A program made the translations under genes and the position numbers. Positions 1 to 6,288 of a DNA stretch of 27,580 nucleotides are shown here, in pieces. The stretch's first letter is position 1. Each line of letters begins with the position of its first letter. The notes beneath the pieces are model-generated. The model had not been told where the DNA came from and made no database searches. It saw only the letters and a program-made list of their open reading frames with translations. Location of the stretch: NCBI GenBank assembly GCA_002419365.1, contig DIGA01000109.1:1-27580 (forward strand). Direction: 5' to 3'. Origin of the DNA: Mageeibacillus sp. UBA5734 (GTDB taxonomy: Bacteria; Bacillota; Clostridia; Saccharofermentanales; UBA5734).

Positions 1-1112
1 GCCTCGGCGATGCGTTTGGTCAGTTTGGTCGAGACAATGGTCGTGACGACAAATGACTGGTCCGGCAGTGTGGCTGATTTCTTCTTGGCAGACAGGATGT
101 ATTCCATCAGCAACAGGCCGATCTGGTTGCCAGACAGGACCTGGTAGTCACCCGTGCTGGTGCGGACACAGACACCGGTGCGATCGGCGTCAGGATCGGT
201 CGCGATCACCAGGTCGGCGCCTTCTTTCTGGGCCAGCTCGATCGCCATGGCCAGAGCGGAGCGTTCTTCCGGATTGGGGAAGGCGACGGTCGGGAAATGG
301 CCATCCGGCAGCTCCTGCTCCGGAACGACCAGGATATTGGTAAAGCCAATCCGGGACAGAATGCGACGGACAGGCTTATTGCCGGCGCCGTGCAGGGGCG
401 TGTAGACGATCTTGAGGTCACGGTGGCGCTGGACGGCCTCGAGGTTGATCGCCAGCTTTTCCAGCATGGCGGTATAGACTGTGTCGAGATCTTCGCCAAA
501 ATCCTGCCACAGGCCGGTTGCACGGGCATTTTCTTCACTGAGGCAATTCAAAAGCGGCGGGAAATCCTCGATCGAGTTCATGACGTCGCTGACAACCGTG
601 GCTGCTTCTGGAGGCAGCTGGCCACCGTCCTCGCCGTAGGCTTTGTAGCCGTTGTATTTGGCCGGGTTGTGGCTGGCCGTGATCATGACGCCACCAGCTG
701 TGCGGAAGTGGCGGATGGCAAAGGACAGCATCGGCACAGGGCGCAGTTCGTCGGAGAGGTAGACCTTGATCCCGTGGGTGACAAAAATCCGGGCGGACAG
801 GACGGCAAATTCGCGCGAAAACAGGCGCGAATCATAGGAAATAGCCACGCCGCGTGCCTTGGTCACCTCGCCCTGGCTGGCGAGGAAACGGGCAAAGCCC
901 TCGGAGGCCCGGGCGACAGTGTAGAGGTTCATCCGGTTGGTACCGGCACCCAGGACACCGCGCAGTCCAGCGGTGCCAAACTCGAGGTCCATATAGAAGC
1001 GGTCTTCGATTTCCTTTTCATCCTGGGCAAGCGCCACGAGTTCGGCGCGCGTTGACTCGTCAAAATGGGGGTCCGTTGTCCAGCGGGTGTAGCGTTCCTG
1101 AGCCAAAGTCAT
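1..1112 (-). CDS. Phosphoglucomutase/phosphomannomutase (alpha-D-phosphohexomutase), 3' end cut by window edge
   Basis: This gene interconverts hexose 1- and 6-phosphates (glucose and/or mannose) in the cytosol and feeds sugar nucleotides for envelope polymers. The frame is open from an ATG at 1112 to the left edge, giving 370 codons of a protein that is usually about 570 residues, so the C-terminal part is outside. Visible family marks are EFGTAGLRG (44-52), the phosphoserine loop TASHNP (145-150, active Ser147) and the metal-binding loop DPDADR (306-311). The order and spacing fit the long PgcA-type enzymes rather than the shorter GlmM. An AGGAGG ribosome binding site lies 8 bases before the ATG. 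It follows uvrB in the same direction after a 163-base gap that holds a hairpin and its own extended -10 promoter, so it is probably transcribed separately. Substrate preference cannot be read from the sequence. Confidence 0.93.
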   Translation of the reverse strand, partial: MTLAQERYTRWTTDPHFDESTRAELVALAQDEKEIEDRFYMDLEFGTAGLRGVLGAGTNRMNLYTVARASEGFARFLASQGEVTKARGVAISYDSRLFSREFAVLSARIFVTHGIKVYLSDELRPVPMLSFAIRHFRTAGGVMITASHNPAKYNGYKAYGEDGGQLPPEAATVVSDVMNSIEDFPPLLNCLSEENARATGLWQDFGEDLDTVYTAMLEKLAINLEAVQRHRDLKIVYTPLHGAGNKPVRRILSRIGFTNILVVPEQELPDGHFPTVAFPNPEERSALAMAIELAQKEGADLVIATDPDADRTGVCVRTSTGDYQVLSGNQIGLLLMEYILSAKKKSATLPDQSFVVTTIVSTKLTKRIAE

Positions 1113-1190
1113 AAGGGTTCCTCCTTGTTCATTGGCGACCGCCTGGAAGGATCTGCAACAAGCGCTGCCAGGCAGTCGAATTGTGAACTG

Positions 1191-1199
1191 ATTATATCA
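1191..1199 (-). promoter_or_regulatory. Extended -10 promoter of the phosphohexomutase gene
   Basis: Read on the minus strand this is TGATATAAT, a TGn extension joined to a consensus -10 box. No good -35 box lies 17 bases upstream, which is typical of extended -10 promoters. Transcription would start near 1184 and give a leader of about 70 bases. That leader can pair GCCTGG with CCAGGC (plus-strand positions 1141-1146 and 1168-1173). This is inferred from sequence only. Confidence 0.6.
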
Positions 1200-1233
1200 T
1201 AGCGAACGGTTCTTAGATGCCATCTTCCTGTCA

Positions 1234-1259
1234 GCTTGCGTGCGCCAGGCCACGCAAGC
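1234..1259. repeat. Perfect inverted repeat (9-bp stem, 8-base loop) after uvrB
   Basis: GCTTGCGTG at 1234-1242 is the exact reverse complement of CACGCAAGC at 1251-1259. The hairpin starts 17 bases after the uvrB stop codon, where a terminator would be expected, but no U-run follows on the minus strand. It may be a weak or Rho-assisted terminator, or an end that stabilises the uvrB transcript. Confidence 0.5.
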
Positions 1260-1275
1260 CGTCTGCTCAAACTGC

Positions 1276-3276
1276 TCAGGTTATCTTGCCGCGGATCAGG
1301 ACCAGCAGGTCTCTGAGCTGGGCGGCTTCTTCGAATGCCAGCTTCTTCGCGGCATCTTTCATGTCTTTTTCGATCTTGACTGCCATGCGGGCCAGTTCCT
1401 CCGGTTTGAGTCGGTCCAGTTTGTGCTCCAGGAGCGAATCGGCCGCCTGTTCATCGAGACCTGCTTCCTCGGCAGCATCGACCACGGTGTCGACCACAGC
1501 CCGGACCGCTTTTTCGATCGAGCGGGGCGTGATGTTGTGCTCACGGTTGTAAGCTTCCTGGATGCTGCGGCGCCGGTTGGTCTCGATGATCGCCTGGTGC
1601 ATCGATTCGGTGACATCATCGGCATAGAGGATGACATGGCCGTTGACATTGCGGGCCGCCCGGCCGATGATCTGGATCAGCGAGGTCGTCGATCGCAGGA
1701 AGCCCTCTTTGTCAGCATCGAGGATGGCGATCAGGGAGACCTCCGGCAGGTCGAGGCCTTCCCGCAACAGATTGATGCCGACCAGGACGTCGAACTGGCC
1801 CTGGCGCAAGTCGCGCAGGATTTTCAGGCGCTCGACGGTATCGATATCCGAGTGCAGGTATTTGACCCGCAGACCTTCGTCTTTGAAAAATCCCGTCAGG
1901 TCTTCGGCCATTTTCTTGGTCAGGGTCAGGACGAGCGTCCGTTCGCCACGGGAATTGACCGTGTGGATCTCGGCGAGCAGGTCTTCGATCTGGCCATCGA
2001 CGGGACGAATGCTGATCGACGGATCGACCAGGCCGGTCGGCCGGATGATCTGCTCAACCACTGTGCTGGCGTGCTCGGCCTCATAGCGCGAGGGCGTGGC
2101 ACTGACGAAGACACCCTGGCCGATTTTTCTCTCAAATTCCTCAAACCGGAGCGGACGGTTGTCAAAGGCAGACGGCAGGCGGAAACCAAAGTCAACCAGC
2201 GCCTGCTTGCGCGAACGGTCGCCGTTATACATCGCCCCGACCTGGGGGATCGTGACGTGTGACTCGTCGACCATCAGGATGAAATCATCGGGGAAAAAGT
2301 CGATCAGGGTGAAGGGGGCTTCGCCTGGTGCACGACCTGACAAATGGCGCGAGTAGTTCTCGATGCCTTTGCAAAAGCCCGTTTCGCGCAGCATTTCGAT
2401 ATCATAGCGGGTGCGTTGTTCCAGGCGGTACGCCTCGACCAGCTTGCCCTGGTCCCGCAGTTCCCGGAGCCGCTCTTCCAGTTCCTCCTGGATCGAAAGG
2501 ACAGCTTTTTTCATTTTCAGGTCGGTGGTGGCATAATGGCTGGCCGGGAAAATCGAGGCATAGTTGCGTGTGTTCAGGACACGGCCAGTCAGGCTGTCGA
2601 TTTCAACGACTTTCTCGATTTCATCACCGAAAAAGGTCACCCGGGTCATGACATTCTCGGCCGAAGCCGGAAAAATATCGAGTGTATCGCCACGGACCCG
2701 GAAGGTGCCGCGCCGGGTGTCAAAGTCGTTCCGGACGTACTGGATGTCGATCAGCTCACGGATGACCGCGTCGCGATCCTTGGCCATGCCCGGCCGCAGA
2801 TTCACCATCAGGCTCTTGTAGTCCTCCGGGTCACCCAGGCCATAGATGCAGGAAACCGAGGCCACAACGATGACATCACGCCGCTCCAGGAGCGAGGCTG
2901 TCGCTGAATGGCGCAGGCGGTCGATTTCGTCGTTGATTGCAGAGTCTTTCTCGATAAAGGTGTCGGTTGCCGGAATGTAGGCCTCCGGCTGGTAATAATC
3001 GTAGTAGCTGACGAAATATTCGACGGCATTGTCGGGGAAAAACGCCTTGAATTCAGCCGTCAGCTGGCCGGCGAGGGTTTTGTTGTGGGCGATGACCAGG
3101 GTCGGGCGCTGGACGCGCTCGATCACGTTGGCCATGGTGAAGGTTTTGCCCGATCCGGTGACACCGAGCAGGGTCTGGAATCGGTCACCCCGCTCCAGGC
3201 CTGCGACGAGCTGGTCAATCGCCTGTGGCTGGTCACCGCAGGGCTTCATGTCGGGGGCAATCCTAAATGCAGGCAT
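1276..3276 (-). CDS. uvrB: Excinuclease ABC subunit B, UvrB
   Basis: UvrB is the damage-verifying helicase-like subunit of UvrABC nucleotide excision repair in the cytosol. It is loaded by UvrA and recruits UvrC. The 666-residue product has the normal length. It shows Walker A GVTGSGKT (38-45), the damage-probing beta-hairpin YYDYYQPEAY (91-100), DESH in motif II, the QIIGRAARN helicase motif VI, and a C-terminal UVR domain (IEKDMKDAAKKLAFEEAAQL) that contacts UvrC. The ATG at 3276 has AGGAG 8 bases upstream and the expected start of the family. uvrA and uvrC are not in the window. The gene is divergent from ilvE and has its own extended -10 promoter. I see no convincing SOS box in the promoter region, so DNA-damage control is not evident. 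Confidence 0.98.
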   Translation of the reverse strand: MPAFRIAPDMKPCGDQPQAIDQLVAGLERGDRFQTLLGVTGSGKTFTMANVIERVQRPTLVIAHNKTLAGQLTAEFKAFFPDNAVEYFVSYYDYYQPEAYIPATDTFIEKDSAINDEIDRLRHSATASLLERRDVIVVASVSCIYGLGDPEDYKSLMVNLRPGMAKDRDAVIRELIDIQYVRNDFDTRRGTFRVRGDTLDIFPASAENVMTRVTFFGDEIEKVVEIDSLTGRVLNTRNYASIFPASHYATTDLKMKKAVLSIQEELEERLRELRDQGKLVEAYRLEQRTRYDIEMLRETGFCKGIENYSRHLSGRAPGEAPFTLIDFFPDDFILMVDESHVTIPQVGAMYNGDRSRKQALVDFGFRLPSAFDNRPLRFEEFERKIGQGVFVSATPSRYEAEHASTVVEQIIRPTGLVDPSISIRPVDGQIEDLLAEIHTVNSRGERTLVLTLTKKMAEDLTGFFKDEGLRVKYLHSDIDTVERLKILRDLRQGQFDVLVGINLLREGLDLPEVSLIAILDADKEGFLRSTTSLIQIIGRAARNVNGHVILYADDVTESMHQAIIETNRRRSIQEAYNREHNITPRSIEKAVRAVVDTVVDAAEEAGLDEQAADSLLEHKLDRLKPEELARMAVKIEKDMKDAAKKLAFEEAAQLRDLLVLIRGKIT

Positions 3277-3326
3277 GAAAGGGCTCCTGTCCAGAAAATC
3301 AGCAGAAATCAGTCAATTCTGTTTCG

Positions 3327-3335
3327 ATTATAGCA
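3327..3335 (-). promoter_or_regulatory. Extended -10 promoter of uvrB
   Basis: The minus strand reads TGCTATAAT, an extended -10 element with a perfect TATAAT box. The predicted start is near 3320, giving a leader of about 44 bases that ends in the AGGAG ribosome binding site of uvrB. The -35 zone overlaps the dyad at 3347-3360 that is shared with the divergent ilvE promoter. Confidence 0.65.
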
Positions 3336-3346
3336 CAAGCTATCCT

Positions 3347-3360
3347 GGCAACCGATTGCC
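3347..3360. repeat. Small dyad GGCAA-N4-TTGCC between divergent promoters
   Basis: GGCAA (3347-3351) and TTGCC (3356-3360) are inverted copies around four bases. The right arm forms most of the ilvE -35 box, and the left arm falls in the -35 zone of uvrB. It could be a regulator site or simply mirrored promoter sequence. No known operator was recognised. Confidence 0.4.
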
Positions 3361-3385
3361 CAGCGCTCGAAATGAGTATTATAAT
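3356..3385 (+). promoter_or_regulatory. Sigma-A-type promoter of ilvE
   Basis: TTGCCC (3356-3361) and a perfect TATAAT (3380-3385) are separated by 18 bases. Transcription would begin near 3392 and leave a leader of about 70 bases. The leader shows no T-box, no clear leader peptide and no attenuator hairpin. Confidence 0.7.
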
Positions 3386-3462
3386 GAACGGTAAAATTGC
3401 AAGTGTAGTCCGTCCATTTTGCACCACACGGCGCACTCGCTGCGAAAGGGAGTTGACGAATC

Positions 3463-4533
3463 ATGTTTCCAGCTATTTCAGTCACCCGGGCCAGCAAACT
3501 CAAGCAAAAACCTGCTGCCGATGCCCCACTCGGTTTTGGCCAGATCTTTACCGATCACATGTTCAGCATGGACTATGTGGAAGGTCAAGGCTGGATCAAC
3601 CCGCGCATCGAACCATACGCCCCGATCTGCCTCGAGCCTTCTGCCATGGTCTTCCACTACGGCCAGGCGATTTTCGAAGGTCTCAAAGCTTACAAGACCT
3701 CTGACGGCTCCATCAATCTGTTCCGGCCCCAGCTGAATTTCCAACGGGTCAACATCTCGAATGCCCGCATGGTCATCCCGCCAATCGACGAAGCCTTCTG
3801 TCTCTATGCCTTGAAAGAGCTGCTCAAGATCGAACAGGACTGGATCCCGACAGCTGACGGCACCTCCCTCTATATCCGGCCGTTCATCATCGCCACCGAC
3901 CCCTATCTCGGGGTCCGGCCAGCCCACACCTACCGCTTCATGATCATCCTCTCCCCGTCTGGCCGCTATTATCCCCAGGGACTGGCCCCGGTCAATATCT
4001 ACGTTGAAGAAGAATATGTCCGCGCCGTCAAAGGCGGCACTGGCTATGCCAAGACTCCTGGCAATTATGCCGCCAGCCTGATCGCCCAGGCCAAAGCTTA
4101 CAAAACCGGCTACGTCCAGGTCCTCTGGCTCGACGGGGTCCATCGCCGTTTCATTGAAGAAGTTGGCTCGATGAACGTCTTTTTTGTCATCGGCGGCAAG
4201 CTCGTCACCCCGGCCCTCAATGGCAGCATCCTGCCCGGCATCACCCGCCGAACGGTCCTCGAGCTGGCCAAGCGGCTTGGCATTGAATCGGAAGAACGCG
4301 AAATCGCCATCGATGAACTCATATCCCTGGTCAAATCCGGCCAGGTCAGCGAAGTCTTTGGTGCCGGAACAGCTGCTGTCATTTCACCCGTCGGCGAGTT
4401 GCGCTACAAAGACGATGTGATGACCTTTAATGATGGCAAGATCGGACCCTTGTCGCAGAAGTTCTACGACATCATCACCGGGGTCCAGTATGGCATCCAG
4501 CCCGACGAATACGGCTGGATCGAAAAGGTCTGA
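3463..4533 (+). CDS. ilvE: Branched-chain amino acid aminotransferase
   Basis: IlvE is a PLP-dependent cytosolic enzyme that transfers an amino group between glutamate and the 2-oxo acids of valine, leucine and isoleucine. The 356-residue product has the length of the bacterial/eukaryotic BCAT2-like group. It shows FEGLKAY (71-77), the Schiff-base lysine in AKTPGNYAASL (Lys197), and EEVGSMNVFF (232-241), which contributes cofactor and substrate contacts. AAAGGGAG at 3445-3452 supports the ATG at 3463. It is the only plus-strand gene here. It has its own promoter and a strong terminator, and no other ilv or leu gene is nearby, so it looks monocistronic. A D-amino-acid aminotransferase or aminodeoxychorismate lyase of the same fold is unlikely given the BCAT-specific motifs and length. 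Confidence 0.96.
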   Translation: MFPAISVTRASKLKQKPAADAPLGFGQIFTDHMFSMDYVEGQGWINPRIEPYAPICLEPSAMVFHYGQAIFEGLKAYKTSDGSINLFRPQLNFQRVNISNARMVIPPIDEAFCLYALKELLKIEQDWIPTADGTSLYIRPFIIATDPYLGVRPAHTYRFMIILSPSGRYYPQGLAPVNIYVEEEYVRAVKGGTGYAKTPGNYAASLIAQAKAYKTGYVQVLWLDGVHRRFIEEVGSMNVFFVIGGKLVTPALNGSILPGITRRTVLELAKRLGIESEEREIAIDELISLVKSGQVSEVFGAGTAAVISPVGELRYKDDVMTFNDGKIGPLSQKFYDIITGVQYGIQPDEYGWIEKV

Positions 4534-4581
4534 CTAGGCTGGCCTAAAACATCCGCTCTGATTGAACCCATGCATAAAACC

Positions 4582-4613
4582 AAGGCCGTCACGAAACCCG
4601 TGACGGCCTTTTC
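4582..4613. terminator. Bidirectional intrinsic terminator between convergent genes
   Basis: A 12-bp stem (AAGGCCGTCACG, 4582-4593, pairing with 4599-4610) encloses a five-base loop. On the plus strand the stem runs into TTTTC for ilvE, and on the minus strand it is followed by GGTTTT for the coiled-coil gene that ends at 4641. It sits midway between the two convergent stop codons, so it probably serves both. Confidence 0.88.
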
Positions 4614-4640
4614 TCAGCTGGCAAAGAGGACTGTACTGCC

Positions 4641-5114
4641 CTACATGAGGTCTTTCTTGTTGCGCTGGACCATGGCGAGCATGGCAGCGAGCTGGTCCTC
4701 GATCTCGCCGAGGCGCTTCCTGGCATAATCCATCGACCCCGAACGGATTTTCTGGGCGGCCTGGTTGGATTTTTCCAGGAGATCTGCGGCCTGGAGGCGT
4801 GCTTTCTGGGTGATTTCGTGCTCATCGATCATACGGGACATGCGAGCTTCGGCATCGCGCATGATGGTCTCGGCTTCTTTCCTCGCCTCGGCGATCAACT
4901 GGCGGTTCTGCTCGAGCAGCCATTTAGCTTGCTTGAGTTCACCAGGCAGTTCATCGCGGATCATGGTGATCAGGACGAGCATTTCCTCGCGGTCAACCAT
5001 GCAATTATCGGAAAACGGAACAGACCGGGCAGAAATCACCAGGCCTTCGAGCCGTTCAAGAAGGGATTCGATATCCTGGTTCTGGGCATAGTCAGCATGG
5101 GGTGAATGGATCAT
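4641..5114 (-). CDS. Coiled-coil protein of unknown function next to coaD
   Basis: The 157-residue product has no catalytic motif that I recognise. It has a short N-terminal part, a conserved-looking block around LVLITMIRDELPGELKQAKW (46-65), and then a long charged helix rich in Glu, Arg, Ala and Gln (about 65-155) that should form a coiled coil. No signal peptide or membrane segment is visible. Similar proteins beside coaD in Clostridia are often labelled 'ATPase' or likened to ATP synthase subunit b, but that label reflects coiled-coil similarity only. The overall look also recalls DivIVA/GpsB-type scaffold proteins, but no diagnostic motif was seen. The ATG at 5114 has GGAGG 12 bases upstream, which is rather far. 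It is the last gene of the nth-recG-rsmD-coaD series and ends at the bidirectional terminator. Confidence 0.8.
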   Translation of the reverse strand: MIHSPHADYAQNQDIESLLERLEGLVISARSVPFSDNCMVDREEMLVLITMIRDELPGELKQAKWLLEQNRQLIAEARKEAETIMRDAEARMSRMIDEHEITQKARLQAADLLEKSNQAAQKIRSGSMDYARKRLGEIEDQLAAMLAMVQRNKKDLM

Positions 5115-5143
5115 ATCAGAGAGTTTCCTCCACTCTGAAGACG

Positions 5144-5647
5144 TTAGGGTGCAGTGTCCCGGGGGTCGGTTTTCCTCAGGCGCTCCATGATGAGAGGCGC
5201 AAGGACCGGCGGGACCATGTGAGTGATATCGCCGCCGTAGGCAGCAACTTCACGCACGATCGAGGAGCTGTTGAAGGCCAGGTCGATCCGGCAGGGCAAC
5301 AGGCAGGTCTCATAGGCTGGCAGGAGCAGCTTATTCGCAGCTGCCAGCTCTGCTTCAAAGCGGAAGTCGGATTCGCTCCTGAGACCGCGGACGACAGCGC
5401 GCGCTTTCTTGGCTGCGAAAAAATCAACCAGCAGGCCACTATGTGACTCGACGATGATGTTGGGAATGTCTTTCAGGACGCTCCGGGCCATTGCGACCCG
5501 CTCTTCGGTTGTGAAATGATATCGCTTGCGGCTGTTGACCATCACGGCGACAAAAAGCTGGTCGCAAAGACCAGCCGCACGACGCGCGATATCGTAATGA
5601 CCATTGGTGAATGGATCAAAACTGCCTGGATAGATAAAAACAGCCAT
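5144..5647 (-). CDS. coaD: Phosphopantetheine adenylyltransferase
   Basis: CoaD joins ATP and 4'-phosphopantetheine into dephospho-CoA, the penultimate step of coenzyme A synthesis in the cytosol. The 167-residue product matches the family length. It has the nucleotidyltransferase motif GSFDPFTNGH (8-17), the RGLRSESDF block (88-95) and NSSSIVR (126-132), the counterpart of the ISSSxVR/K ATP-binding motif. The start ATG has AGGGGAG 4 bases upstream. It follows rsmD by 69 bases. The rsmD-coaD pairing is common in Bacillota and supports both assignments. Confidence 0.97.
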   Translation of the reverse strand: MAVFIYPGSFDPFTNGHYDIARRAAGLCDQLFVAVMVNSRKRYHFTTEERVAMARSVLKDIPNIIVESHSGLLVDFFAAKKARAVVRGLRSESDFRFEAELAAANKLLLPAYETCLLPCRIDLAFNSSSIVREVAAYGGDITHMVPPVLAPLIMERLRKTDPRDTAP

Positions 5648-5716
5648 CGGTCTCCCCTGGTTGGGCTTGATACAAAACTCAGCTTGGCGCTGGGGAAGCC
5701 TGATCCGTCACGGTTT

Positions 5717-6268
5717 TCAGACTTGATAAAAGGATAGCATGGCCGTTCCGTACTGACAACTTCTCGTACGTTTCAATTCCGTGACAAAATCCGGAGCTTG
5801 GGATTTGGCATCATGTTCAAGGATGATGCGGCCGCCAGGGGCCAGGAGCCGGACCAAGTCCGGGGCCAGGCGTTCAAAATCGGCGATGGCCTGGCGGTAA
5901 GGCGGATCAAGAAAGATCAGGTCGAAGGTCTGGCCGCTGGCAAGAAGCTGGCGTACAGCCAAAAAGGCAGATCCATGCTGGACTCGGGTCACGTCAGACA
6001 GGCGGGTTTTTTCCAGATTGGCGGCGATGGCGGAAAGCCCTGCCCGGGCTTGTTCAACCAGGACGACTTCACGGGCACCTCGGCTGGCCGCCTCCAGCCC
6101 GATCTGGCCCGTGCCGGCATACAGGTCGAGAAAGGCACAATCCGGCAGCGATGGCGCCAGGATGGAAAACAAGGCTTCCTTGGTCTTGTCGGCAGTGGGG
6201 CGGGTATCCTGGCCTTTGGGCGCAACGAGCGGGATGCCGCCGGCGCGGCCGCTGATGATTCTGGGCAA
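5717..6268 (-). CDS. rsmD: 16S rRNA (guanine(966)-N(2))-methyltransferase RsmD, TTG start
   Basis: RsmD methylates G966 of 16S rRNA during 30S assembly using S-adenosylmethionine. The 183-residue product has the family N-terminus RIISGRAGGIPL, the SAM-binding motif LDLYAGTGQIG (47-57) and the catalytic DPPY (121-124). The start is a TTG at 6268, chosen because AGGAGG at 6277-6282 lies 8 bases upstream and the protein then begins like known RsmD proteins. It lies 20 bases after recG and just before coaD, a typical arrangement. Confidence 0.96.
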   Translation of the reverse strand: MPRIISGRAGGIPLVAPKGQDTRPTADKTKEALFSILAPSLPDCAFLDLYAGTGQIGLEAASRGAREVVLVEQARAGLSAIAANLEKTRLSDVTRVQHGSAFLAVRQLLASGQTFDLIFLDPPYRQAIADFERLAPDLVRLLAPGGRIILEHDAKSQAPDFVTELKRTRSCQYGTAMLSFYQV

Positions 6269-6276
6269 GCGTTTAT

Positions 6277-6282
6277 CCTCCT
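6277..6282 (-). promoter_or_regulatory. Ribosome binding site that fixes the TTG start of rsmD
   Basis: The minus strand reads AGGAGG, eight bases before TTG 6268-6266. No ATG or GTG with a comparable site is nearby. Confidence 0.85.
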
Positions 6283-6288
6283 TGGAAA

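Noticed and set aside
1240..2262. Long plus-strand open frame (340 codons) opposite uvrB
   Set aside because: It mirrors uvrB codons, has no family motif and no ribosome binding site. GC-rich coding strands often leave the antisense frame open.
3277..3462. SOS (LexA) box for uvrB
   Set aside because: I found no match to the Gram-positive CGAAC-N4-GTTCG pattern near the promoter. The GAACGGTTC near 1204 is too short in spacing and lies after uvrB.
3372..3462. Leader peptide or attenuator before ilvE
   Set aside because: The ATG at 3372 lies upstream of the predicted transcription start, and the leader has no run of Leu, Val or Ile codons and no terminator-like hairpin.
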